Part shown: positions 51,811 to 59,771 of the stretch, piece after piece
Layout: each line of letters begins with the position of its first letter
How positions within the stretch are numbered: position 1 is the stretch's first letter
The notes under the pieces: generated by a model
Seen by the model: the letters and a program-made list of their open reading frames with translations, nothing else
Databases searched by the model: none
Told to the model about the DNA's origin: nothing
Source: UBA7398 sp964632545
GTDB taxonomy: Bacteria > Actinomycetota > Actinomycetes > Nanopelagicales > Nanopelagicaceae
Reading direction: 5' to 3'
Assembly (NCBI GenBank): GCA_964632545.1
Contig: CAZWBQ010000007.1
Location: 16,740-80,739 of the forward strand
Length of the DNA stretch: 64,000 nt
Made by a program: the position numbers and the translations under genes

Positions 51811-53487
51811 ATGAGAATGGCAGAAACAACAAGCACACGAACTCGTAGAGAATCTGGCGAATTAGCCGCGATGTTACTTCCCGAGTTAAAGAAAGTAGCT
51901 GGCAACCTCGGTATCGATGGCGCTGCGAAGATGGCTAAGACCGAACTTGTGCAAGCAATCAGTGATTTACAAGCCGCGAACCGCGAAGCAGCTAAGGCAG
52001 AGCGCGAAGCTCGCCGAGCTAGTCGCAACGCAAATCGCGAAAAGAAAAAAGGAAATTCAAATAAGCAACCGAACAGTAATAATGAATCAGATGATCAAGG
52101 TGACCAAGATGATGACTTGGATGGGCAGGATGAAAACTCTATGAATTCTGACGAAGATACTTCAAACGATCAAAATCCAAACGACCGAACTGGCGATGTG
52201 AACGAACGTACCTTTGCTTCAAACCGTTCAACTGGTGCGCGCGATTGGCAAAATCGAAACCGCGATCGTGGTCGTGGTCGAGATCGCCATGATCGTGACC
52301 GTGGCCGAGGTGGTCGTGGTGAGCGCGAAATCGTACTAACCGATGATGATGTATTACTACCAGTTGGTGGTTTATTGGATATTTTAGAAAGTTATGCATT
52401 CTTGCGCACCGGTGGATACTTACCTGGTCCAAACGATGTTTACGTTTCGTTGCAACAAGTGCGTCGTTATGGATTGCGCAAAGGCGATGTAATCACTGGA
52501 TCTGTGCGTCAACCACAAGAAGGCGAACGTCGCGAAAAGTTCAATGCTTTAGTAAAAATTGAAACAGTTAATGGAAACGATCCAGAGAGCGCAAAAAATC
52601 GCGTTGAGTTCTCAAAGTTGGTTCCGTTATACCCACAAGAGCGGTTGCGACTTGAGACTGAACCAGGTGTATTAACCACCCGAGTAATTGATTTAATTTG
52701 CCCAATTGGTAAAGGCCAACGCGGATTAATTGTTTCGCCGCCTAAAGCTGGTAAAACTATGGTTTTGCAATCAATTGCAAATGCAATCACAACTAACAAT
52801 CCTGAATGTCATCTGATGGTGGTTTTAGTTGATGAGCGTCCAGAAGAAGTTACCGATATGCAGCGATCCGTAAAAGGCGAAGTTATCGCTTCAACTTTCG
52901 ATCGTCCCGCCGATGACCATACAACTGTTGCAGAACTTGCAATTGAACGTGCAAAGCGTTTAGTTGAACTTGGTCACGATGTAGTTGTCTTACTAGATTC
53001 GATTACTCGTTTAGGTCGTGCATACAACATCGCTGCTCCAGCATCAGGTCGAATTCTTTCTGGTGGTGTTGATTCTGCGGCGCTCTATCCACCTAAGAAG
53101 TTCTTCGGTGCTGCCCGTAATATTGAAGATGGCGGATCGCTAACTATTCTTGCTACTGCCCTTGTCGAAACTGGTTCGAAGATGGATGAAGTTATTTTCG
53201 AAGAGTTTAAAGGCACTGGAAATATGGAACTTAAGTTAGATCGTCGATTTGCTGATAAGCGAATTTTCCCAGCCGTTGATGTTGATGCATCTGGAACTCG
53301 TAAAGAAGAAATTCTGATGGGAACCGAAGAACTCAATATCGTATGGAAACTTCGCCGCGTATTGCACGCACTTGATTCACAACAAGCGCTGGAATTGTTG
53401 CTGGAGAAGATGAAGGGCACCAAATCGAACGTGGAATTCTTGATGCAGATCCAAAAAACGACGGTTGGACCAACTTCCGAGGTCTAG
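51811..53487 (+). CDS. rho: transcription termination factor Rho
   Basis: Hexameric RNA helicase. The N-terminal Rho domain (about 15-50) is followed by a highly charged, Asn/Asp/Arg-rich low-complexity insert (about 60-172, including RNRDRGRGRDRHDRDRGRG), as in many actinobacterial Rho proteins. Next come the cold-shock RNA-binding domain (GGLLDILESYAFLR) and the ATPase core with Walker A (PPKAGKTMV), VDERPEEVTDM, and the Q/R loops (DSITRLGRAYN). Length 558. The start could be ATG 51811 or 51817; no Shine-Dalgarno site. Confidence 0.96.
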   Translation: MRMAETTSTRTRRESGELAAMLLPELKKVAGNLGIDGAAKMAKTELVQAISDLQAANREAAKAEREARRASRNANREKKKGNSNKQPNSNNESDDQGDQDDDLDGQDENSMNSDEDTSNDQNPNDRTGDVNERTFASNRSTGARDWQNRNRDRGRGRDRHDRDRGRGGRGEREIVLTDDDVLLPVGGLLDILESYAFLRTGGYLPGPNDVYVSLQQVRRYGLRKGDVITGSVRQPQEGERREKFNALVKIETVNGNDPESAKNRVEFSKLVPLYPQERLRLETEPGVLTTRVIDLICPIGKGQRGLIVSPPKAGKTMVLQSIANAITTNNPECHLMVVLVDERPEEVTDMQRSVKGEVIASTFDRPADDHTTVAELAIERAKRLVELGHDVVVLLDSITRLGRAYNIAAPASGRILSGGVDSAALYPPKKFFGAARNIEDGGSLTILATALVETGSKMDEVIFEEFKGTGNMELKLDRRFADKRIFPAVDVDASGTRKEEILMGTEELNIVWKLRRVLHALDSQQALELLLEKMKGTKSNVEFLMQIQKTTVGPTSEV

Positions 53488-53580
53488 TAAAGTAGCACCC
53501 TGCTTAACCGGACTGGTTCACATAAATCGCATAGTGCGGCTTATGACCCAGCCACTACAACCGAAAGTAAGAGGCAAGAG

Positions 53581-53805
53581 ATGAAACCCGAGATCCACCC
53601 ACAATATGCAGATACCAAAGTAACTTGCGGTTGCGGCGAGACATTTACTACTCGCTCCACAGTTGCCAGCGGTTCGGTATTCGTTGAAGTTTGTTCCGTC
53701 TGCCACCCGTTCTATACCGGCAAGCAGAGAATTCTTGACACTGGTGGACGCGTTGCTAAATTTGAAGAGCGTTTCAACAAGGGTCCAAAGCAAGATAAAA
53801 AGTAG
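53581..53805 (+). CDS. rpmE: 50S ribosomal protein L31 (zinc form)
   Basis: 74 residues, bL31. The four zinc cysteines are present (CGCGE and VCSVCHPFYTGKQ), so it is the zinc-containing C+ form rather than the zinc-free paralogue. AAGAGGCAAGAG precedes the ATG. A strong terminator follows the stop. Confidence 0.97.
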   Translation: MKPEIHPQYADTKVTCGCGETFTTRSTVASGSVFVEVCSVCHPFYTGKQRILDTGGRVAKFEERFNKGPKQDKK

Positions 53806-53812
53806 CTTTCTT

Positions 53813-53855
53813 AAAAAGGCCGTTGCTACCCAATTTGGGGTAGCGCGGTCTTTTT
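53813..53855 (+). terminator. Rho-independent terminator after rpmE
   Basis: An A-run, GGCCGTTGCTACCC, loop AATTTG, GGGTAGCGCGGTC and a T-run. One bulged T and two G-U pairs, otherwise a long stem. Confidence 0.9.
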
Positions 53856-53902
53856 ATTTTCTAATTACATTGTAAAAATTTTTGGATATGGATTGAGAGG
53901 CG

Positions 53903-55003
53903 ATGATGAGTAAAGATAAAGAGTCAGTGCGCTTTGCATCCATGCCAGAAATCCTAAAAGAATATGAAACCCTTGAAGCGGCGATGGCTGATCCATCGAT
54001 TCACTCTGACCAAGGTAAAGCGCGCCAATTGGGCAAGCGTTATGCCCAACTTGGTCCAGTGATTGCGGGCTACCGTGCTTGGAAAAGTGCTGAGGATGAT
54101 TTAGCGGCAGCGAAAGAATTGGTAGATGTAGACCCAGATTTTGCTAAAGAAATTCCGGCGTTACAAATAACCTGCGATGAAACTGCGACAAAATTAGAAG
54201 AATTATTATTACCTAGAGATCCAAATGATGATCGTGATGTAATTATGGAAATTAAAGCTGGCGCAGGTGGCGATGAATCTGCGCTATTTGCGGGCGACTT
54301 AATGAGAATGTATATGAGATACGCCGAAAAGCAAGGTTGGAAAACTGAAATTATTGATGTAACTGAGAGCGATCTTGGTGGATATAAAGATATTTCGGTT
54401 GCGATAAAGACTCGCGGTACTGCAGAACCTGGTAAAACTCCATATGCAAAATTGAAATTTGAAGGTGGGGTACATCGAGTGCAGCGCGTTCCGGAAACCG
54501 AATCGCAAGGCCGAATTCACACATCTGCTGCCGGAGTTTTAGTACTTCCAGAAGCCGAAGAAATTGATGTGCAATTGAACTTAAATGATATTCGAGTTGA
54601 TGTTTATCGCTCATCTGGCCCTGGCGGTCAAAGTGTTAATACCACCGACTCAGCAGTGCGATTAACGCATGAACCAACTGGCATTGTGGTTTCATGTCAG
54701 AACGAAAAGAGCCAACTGCAAAATAAAGAATCTGCAATGCGGATTTTGCGGGCACGAATTCTTGCTGCCGCTCAAGAAGAGGCAGATCGAATTGCATCTG
54801 CAACCCGTAAATCTCAAGTAAGAACTGTTGATAGAAGCGAACGAATTCGTACCTATAACTTCCCGGAAAATCGACTTAGCGATCATCGAGTAAATTACAA
54901 AGCTAATAATTTAGATGCAGTATTAAATGGCGAATTAGATCCCGTGATTCAAGCACTTCTTGATGCAGACAAGGCAGAGAAACTCTCTTCTGCTGAGGCA
55001 TGA
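53903..55003 (+). CDS. prfA: peptide chain release factor 1
   Basis: Terminates at UAA and UAG. The recognition tripeptide PET is in RVPETESQGRIHTSA and the GGQ motif in SSGPGGQSVNTTDSAV. Length is 366. GAGAGG precedes ATG 53903, with a second ATG directly after. It leads prfA-prmC-Sua5-like, the usual release-factor block. Confidence 0.97.
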   Translation: MMSKDKESVRFASMPEILKEYETLEAAMADPSIHSDQGKARQLGKRYAQLGPVIAGYRAWKSAEDDLAAAKELVDVDPDFAKEIPALQITCDETATKLEELLLPRDPNDDRDVIMEIKAGAGGDESALFAGDLMRMYMRYAEKQGWKTEIIDVTESDLGGYKDISVAIKTRGTAEPGKTPYAKLKFEGGVHRVQRVPETESQGRIHTSAAGVLVLPEAEEIDVQLNLNDIRVDVYRSSGPGGQSVNTTDSAVRLTHEPTGIVVSCQNEKSQLQNKESAMRILRARILAAAQEEADRIASATRKSQVRTVDRSERIRTYNFPENRLSDHRVNYKANNLDAVLNGELDPVIQALLDADKAEKLSSAEA

Positions 55004-55015
55004 GGAAGTTTTGCT

Positions 55016-55876
55016 ATGTTAGTGCGAGATATTTTAGATCGGGCCAAGACTCAATTTAAAGAACGAGAAATTTCAGAAATTGATGCAGAAATATTGCTCG
55101 CACATTTACTAGATACTGATCGAATGCAATTGCATGCAAAAGAAATTGATTTAGACAGCGCACAATTATTACTTCTTGAAGAATCTTTTAGTGAGTTGGT
55201 TAGCGCAAGAATAAGCGGTACCCCAACGCAATATTTATTAGGTTATGCACCGTTTCGGTATTTATTATTTGATGTTGGCACTGGCGTGTTAATTCCAAGA
55301 CCAGAAACGGAATTGCTAGTTGATGCAGCGCTAGTTGAGATTAAGCGAGTAAACCTTGAAAGTGGTCGCTCTGTAAGCGTTGTTGATTTAGGTGCAGGCT
55401 CTGGTGCAATTGCGATTTCCGTTGCTTTCGAAGCGGATCGGCATAACTTGCCAGTTACAGTTGTTGCGGTTGAAAAAGAAGCAGCCGCGTGCAAGTGGTT
55501 AAGGCAAAATATTCAAAAACATGATGTTGAGGTCCGAGTAATCGAAAGTTCCGTCGAAACTGCACTAATTGATGTTAAATGCGATCTAGTAATTGCCAAC
55601 CCGCCTTATATTCCAGCAGGAACACACTTACCCGATAACGTGATTAATTTTGAGCCGAATTCAGCTTTAATTGGTGGAACAACTGGCATTGAAATTCCAA
55701 CAGATTTTATAGATGCAGCTCGCAGAATTCTAAAATCAGGCGGTTTGCTGCTAATTGAACATTTTGAAACTCAAGGCAGCGCCGTTGCGATCCTATTATC
55801 TAACGGATTCAATGAGATTGAATTACATTACGATTTAACAAATCGACCACGCTGGACAAGCGCACGTAAGTTGTAG
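55016..55876 (+). CDS. prmC: release factor glutamine methyltransferase
   Basis: Methylates the glutamine of the GGQ motif in both release factors. SAM-binding VVDLGAGSGAIAI and the substrate motif NPPY (Asn195) are intact; the PRPETELLV segment before the fold is diagnostic. Length is 286. Twelve bases after prfA and 12 before the Sua5-like gene. Confidence 0.95.
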   Translation: MLVRDILDRAKTQFKEREISEIDAEILLAHLLDTDRMQLHAKEIDLDSAQLLLLEESFSELVSARISGTPTQYLLGYAPFRYLLFDVGTGVLIPRPETELLVDAALVEIKRVNLESGRSVSVVDLGAGSGAIAISVAFEADRHNLPVTVVAVEKEAAACKWLRQNIQKHDVEVRVIESSVETALIDVKCDLVIANPPYIPAGTHLPDNVINFEPNSALIGGTTGIEIPTDFIDAARRILKSGGLLLIEHFETQGSAVAILLSNGFNEIELHYDLTNRPRWTSARKL

Positions 55877-55888
55877 GAAAGTTCAACT

Positions 55889-56545
55889 ATGGCAGAGACT
55901 TTTGTAATCAAACAAGGACCGCGGGCGAAATTAGCTCCAGTGATTACTAAATGCGTTGAGTTAATGCGCGATGGCAAAGTATTAGTAATGCCGCTTGAAA
56001 GTGGTTATGTATTTGTCTGCGATGCATTTAACCATACAGCTGTTCAACGAATTCATATTTTACGTGGTGATGAGAATGGTGTGGCATGCCAAGTTTTAGT
56101 TGGCAGCGCATCAGTGGCAGCAGGTATCACAATTGATTTTGATTCGTTAGCAAAAAAGTTTGCCGAAAAATTTTGGCCCGGATTATTAACTTTGAATCTG
56201 CCAGTTCAGCGTGGGATAACTTGGAATTTAGGAGATGATCGAACGCTAGATTTAGTTTCAGTCAGAGTTCCAAGTAATAAATTTGCATTAGAGCTTGCTA
56301 AAAGCTATGGCCCACTTGCAGTCGGAAGTGCTGCTCGAATTGGTATGCCACCCACACGCGAGACGCTCTTTGTGCCAGCGCTAGATTCTGATATTGGAGC
56401 CACAATTGAATTTGGCGAACTTCCGATTGGGTCTCCCACAACGGTGCTTTCAATAGTGAGCGGTGAGGTAAAAGTTGACCGAATTGGTGCGATATCACTC
56501 AAAGATTTGAAGTCTGTCAACAAAAATATCGTGGTTACACCGTAG
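55889..56545 (+). CDS. divergent Sua5/TsaC (YrdC-domain) homologue
   Basis: 218 residues in the slot that normally holds the threonylcarbamoyl-AMP synthase gene. The YrdC-domain outline is kept: GKVLVMPLESGYVFVCDA, RIHILRGDENGVACQVLV, FWPGLLTLNLP, VSVRVPSNKFALELAKSYGPL, and PTTVLSI. But the signature residues are changed: the usual P-T-[DE]-[ST]-x-Y-G-L reads P-L-E-S-G-Y-V-F, the K-G-R substrate motif reads R-G-D, and S-A-N reads S-A-A. It may have altered chemistry or have lost activity. Its TAG stop forms the first part of the glyA -10 box. Confidence 0.75.
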   Translation: MAETFVIKQGPRAKLAPVITKCVELMRDGKVLVMPLESGYVFVCDAFNHTAVQRIHILRGDENGVACQVLVGSASVAAGITIDFDSLAKKFAEKFWPGLLTLNLPVQRGITWNLGDDRTLDLVSVRVPSNKFALELAKSYGPLAVGSAARIGMPPTRETLFVPALDSDIGATIEFGELPIGSPTTVLSIVSGEVKVDRIGAISLKDLKSVNKNIVVTP

Positions 56546-56548
56546 GCT
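56543..56548 (+). promoter_or_regulatory. -10 box TAGGCT of glyA (leaderless-type promoter)
   Basis: TAGGCT, seven bases, then ATG at 56556. The first three bases are the stop codon of the Sua5-like gene. Confidence 0.52.
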
Positions 56549-56555
56549 TTCACGC

Positions 56556-57839
56556 ATGCCTAACCACGACGCCTTCAGCTCAGAATTTTTTGGTCCAGAT
56601 TTCAATCAATTACAAGCGCAAGATCCAGAGATTGCCTCAATAATTCTCGCTGAACTAAAGCGACAACGGCAGAACTTGCAATTGATTGCGAGTGAAAACT
56701 TTACTTCAACTGCAGTACTTGCAGCGATGGGTTCAACGCTTTCAAATAAGTATGCTGAGGGCTACCCAGGTAAACGTTATTACGGTGGTTGTGAAGAGGT
56801 TGATAAAGCCGAAGTAATCGGAATTGAACGGGCTAAATCGCTCTTTGGTGCAGAACATGCAAACTTGCAACCACATTCAGGTGCAAGTGCAAACGTAGCG
56901 GTCTATCAAGCATTTACTAAACCGGGGGATACCGTTCTGGCAATGTCACTTCCACATGGCGGCCATTTAACGCATGGATCTAAAGTTAATTTTTCGGGAA
57001 AGTGGTTCAACATAGTTTCTTATGGCGTCCGTCAAGATAATGAATTAATCGATTATGACGAGCTACGTGATTTAGCAATTTCTAATAAACCAAAAATGAT
57101 CTGTTCCGGCGCGACCGCTTATCCATCGCTAATCGATTTTGAAAAAGTACGGGCAATTTGTGATGAAGTTGGGGCAATAATGTGGGTTGATGCCGCACAT
57201 TTTATTGGACTTGTTGCAGGTAAAGCCATTCCATCACCAGTTCCATATGCAGATGTAGTTTCATTTACAACACATAAAGTGTTACGGGGACCCAGAGGCG
57301 GCATGATTCTTAGCAGAGCCCAACATGGGCCGGCAATTGATAAGGCAGTTTTTCCAGGCATGCAAGGCGGTCCAATTATGAGCGCAGTAGCTGGCAAAGC
57401 TGTTGCGTTGAAAGAGTGCGCCACATCTGAATATCAAGATTATGCAAAAAGCGTTATTAAAAACTGCCAAGCACTTGCAAAATCTCTTGAAAACGAAGGA
57501 ATGCGCGCGGTGTCGGGCGGTACTGAAACCCATTTAGCGCTAATAGATATTAGGAAAACTGGGATTAATGGGAAAGTTGCCGATGAACGTTGCGGCGCTG
57601 CTGGAATAACTTTGAATAAGAATTCAATTCCATTTGATCCAGAAGCACCTTCTGTAACTAGTGGAATTCGCGTAGGAACTGCCGCGACGACAACTCAGGG
57701 TATGGGCGAAGCTGAGATGCCTGCGATCGCATCATTTATCGCACGAGCTATAAAAGATGGTGGCGACGAGAGTGCAGCTAAAAAGATTCGCTCCGAAGTT
57801 CACGACTTCACTGCAAAATTTCCAGTTTATAAAAGATAA
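56556..57839 (+). CDS. glyA: serine hydroxymethyltransferase
   Basis: PLP enzyme that interconverts serine and glycine and charges tetrahydrofolate. LIASENFTS, KYAEGYPGKRYYGGCEEVD and the PLP lysine in VVSFTTHKVLRGPRGG are all present. Length is 427. No Shine-Dalgarno site; the upstream TAGGCT box fits a leaderless start. Twenty bases separate it from the wecA-like gene. Confidence 0.97.
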   Translation: MPNHDAFSSEFFGPDFNQLQAQDPEIASIILAELKRQRQNLQLIASENFTSTAVLAAMGSTLSNKYAEGYPGKRYYGGCEEVDKAEVIGIERAKSLFGAEHANLQPHSGASANVAVYQAFTKPGDTVLAMSLPHGGHLTHGSKVNFSGKWFNIVSYGVRQDNELIDYDELRDLAISNKPKMICSGATAYPSLIDFEKVRAICDEVGAIMWVDAAHFIGLVAGKAIPSPVPYADVVSFTTHKVLRGPRGGMILSRAQHGPAIDKAVFPGMQGGPIMSAVAGKAVALKECATSEYQDYAKSVIKNCQALAKSLENEGMRAVSGGTETHLALIDIRKTGINGKVADERCGAAGITLNKNSIPFDPEAPSVTSGIRVGTAATTTQGMGEAEMPAIASFIARAIKDGGDESAAKKIRSEVHDFTAKFPVYKR

Positions 57840-57859
57840 AGCGATTTAATAAATCTTTT

Positions 57860-58954
57860 ATGCGTGAATATCTATTAACACTTCTGATTGCGGCAACGCT
57901 CTGTTATTTAATTACGCCATTTATCCAATCCATTGCGATTAGATTTGGCGTAGCCGCAGATATTAGAGAACGGGATATTCATACTGAAATTACGCCTCGG
58001 TGGGGCGGGGTGGCCATGTGGATTTCACTGGGAATAACGTTATTAATTGTGCGCGATTTACATTTAATTGGAAAAGCTTACGGCCGTGAATTACTAGGAA
58101 TTTTTTTAGCAGCAACTTTTGTGATGTTACTTGGCGCACTAGATGATCGCTACGAATTAGATGCAGTAACAAAGTTAGCAGGACAAGGACTTGCAGCAGG
58201 TATTTTGCTTTTACATGGCATTCAAATTCTCTGGCTGCCTATTAATGGAATTTTAATCATTCCGGCAAATATTGGACAGCTACTTACCGTTTTAATTGTG
58301 ATAGTTACTATTAACGCTGTTAACTTTATTGATGGCCTAGATGGTCTTGCCGTTGGAGTAGTTGCGATTTCATCTGGATGTTTTTTTGCCTTTTCATACT
58401 TATTAGCGGTTACTAATGGTTTTACTCGAGCTGGTGCGCCTTCGCTTATGACCGTGATTTTAATTGGAATTTGTATTGGATTCTTGCCACACAATTCAAA
58501 TCCAGCACGAATGTTCATGGGGGATTCTGGATCAATGTTTTTAGGGTTAATTCTGGCTGCCTCTGCAATCACTTTAACCGGACAGATTGATGCGAATGCA
58601 CTCTCAGCAGAGAGTATTGGCCCGTCATTGCTTCCTCTTTTCCTTCCGTTTGCCGTATTAGCAATCCCATTACTTGATTTGGTTTTAGCAATTTTGCGTC
58701 GCACCACTTCGGGAAAATCACCGTTCGCGCCTGATAAATTACATTTACATCATAGATTGTTGGCATCGGGAAATTCGCAAAATAGAACTGCAATAGTGTT
58801 GTATCTGTGGACTGCCACCTTTGCCGTACCCGTTACCGTTGCAGCATTTGCTCCAATTTGGATTGCCGCGCTTGTCGCAATATTTTTAGCAGCAGCAGCT
58901 TTCTATGCTAGAAAGCGAACTCACGACCAGAACGGAAACTTATTAAATGTCTAA
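57860..58954 (+). CDS. polyprenyl-phosphate GlcNAc-1-phosphate transferase (WecA/MraY-like)
   Basis: Integral membrane transferase that loads a sugar phosphate onto the lipid carrier for cell-wall polymer synthesis. About 11 helices. Motifs seen: DDRYELDAVTKLAGQ, NFIDGLDGLAVG, FMGDSGSMFLGL and the cytoplasmic HHRLLASG. The HH motif and the actinobacterial position beside the atp operon (as with M. tuberculosis wecA) favour the WecA branch over MraY. Length is 364. Its stop overlaps the next gene by eight bases. Confidence 0.9.
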   Translation: MREYLLTLLIAATLCYLITPFIQSIAIRFGVAADIRERDIHTEITPRWGGVAMWISLGITLLIVRDLHLIGKAYGRELLGIFLAATFVMLLGALDDRYELDAVTKLAGQGLAAGILLLHGIQILWLPINGILIIPANIGQLLTVLIVIVTINAVNFIDGLDGLAVGVVAISSGCFFAFSYLLAVTNGFTRAGAPSLMTVILIGICIGFLPHNSNPARMFMGDSGSMFLGLILAASAITLTGQIDANALSAESIGPSLLPLFLPFAVLAIPLLDLVLAILRRTTSGKSPFAPDKLHLHHRLLASGNSQNRTAIVLYLWTATFAVPVTVAAFAPIWIAALVAIFLAAAAFYARKRTHDQNGNLLNV

Positions 58955-59363
58955 TCTTTCTGTTGAAATGAAATTGTGGCGTGGTGCGTTAATCCCATCT
59001 CTGGCAGTAGGAATTTTAGGTTTGATTTTTGCTTCTCTTTTCCGAGGTCGGTCCGGATTAATCGGTGCGCTATTTGCGCAATTCATAGTTCTCATATTTT
59101 TTGCAATTCATTTGTTAGTTTCAAAATTTTCTAATAATTTAGAACCAATGATGGTTATGGTTCTAGCAATGTCATCATATTTTGCAAAAGTTTTGACTAT
59201 GGGGGTTTTTCTCTTAGTACTAATGAAAAATACCAATCGAGATTTTTTAGATCGGCAGAGTTTTGCCATCGTTGCAATTGCAATCACAATGGCATGGCTG
59301 GCCGGGGAAATTCGCGCTTTCCTAAAATTGCGATTGACAATGCCGCTGCCTAAGCGTGACTGA
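58947..59363 (+). CDS. ATP synthase subunit I-like membrane protein
   Basis: 138 residues with four hydrophobic segments (about 14-29, 37-59, 67-92, 104-122) in the pattern of the ATP synthase I family, which often precedes atpB and may help assemble the c ring. YFAKVLTMGVFLLVLMK and FAIVAIAITMAWLAGEIRAF are typical. Overlaps the wecA-like gene, as in other actinobacteria. Confidence 0.75.
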   Translation: MSNLSVEMKLWRGALIPSLAVGILGLIFASLFRGRSGLIGALFAQFIVLIFFAIHLLVSKFSNNLEPMMVMVLAMSSYFAKVLTMGVFLLVLMKNTNRDFLDRQSFAIVAIAITMAWLAGEIRAFLKLRLTMPLPKRD

Positions 59364-59388
59364 CATTGCCTTACAGGTGGTTCTCCAA

Positions 59389-59394
59389 TAGATT
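59389..59394 (+). promoter_or_regulatory. -10 box TAGATT of the atpZ-like gene (leaderless-type promoter)
   Basis: TAGATT, six bases, then ATG at 59401, in the short gap after the subunit I-like gene. Confidence 0.48.
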
Positions 59395-59400
59395 TGGCCC

Positions 59401-59589
59401 ATGGCAACCAAAGATGAAGGCGCGTTTTGGTCAATTATTGGGTACTTACTTTCAGGCTTTTTAATCTGGGGTGGAATTGGCTGGCTAGCTGATCATTTTC
59501 TAGGAACCCACATACTCTTCTTGGTGGGAATGCTGATGGGTATGGTTGCCTCACTATTTTTGGTGTGGATCCGGTTCGTAAAGGAGTAA
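59401..59589 (+). CDS. AtpZ/AtpI-type small membrane protein
   Basis: 62 residues, two membrane helices (about 10-29 and 38-58) with the GYLLSGFLIWGGIGWLADHFLG pattern of the AtpZ family; a Gly-rich helix hairpin like this assists ATP synthase assembly or cation transport. It precedes atpB by 182 bases that hold hairpins but no gene. Confidence 0.75.
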   Translation: MATKDEGAFWSIIGYLLSGFLIWGGIGWLADHFLGTHILFLVGMLMGMVASLFLVWIRFVKE

Positions 59590-59599
59590 GTCTTTCCAA

Positions 59600-59750
59600 C
59601 TCAGGCATTTAGCCCAGTTTGGTCACCTGAGTGACCTATAACTCATGGAGCCCAGTTTGGCGATAGCGCCTCTTTCCATCTAAGTTTGGGCTCGGATTAG
59701 GTTACTTCCCTTTGCCAAAGCCACGGAATACTCGTGAATTTATATATTCC
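59600..59750 (+). promoter_or_regulatory. structured leader before atpB
   Basis: Contains CTCAGG/CCTGAG (59600-59605 with 59626-59631) and a perfect GGTCAC-CTGA-GTGACC hairpin (59621-59636), which cannot form together. The string AGCCCAGTTTGG occurs twice (59611 and about 59650), and TGGGCTC later is its inverse. GGAATA/TATTCC (59725-59730, 59745-59750) flank the region just before the AAAGGAG ribosome site. TATAAC (59637-59642) is a possible -10 box. Confidence 0.4.
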
Positions 59751-59771
59751 AGATTCTAAAGGAGCGTAATT

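Noticed and set aside
58222..58707. Minus-strand open frame of 161 codons inside the wecA-like gene
   Set aside because: Shadow of a membrane protein gene with all catalytic motifs on the plus strand.
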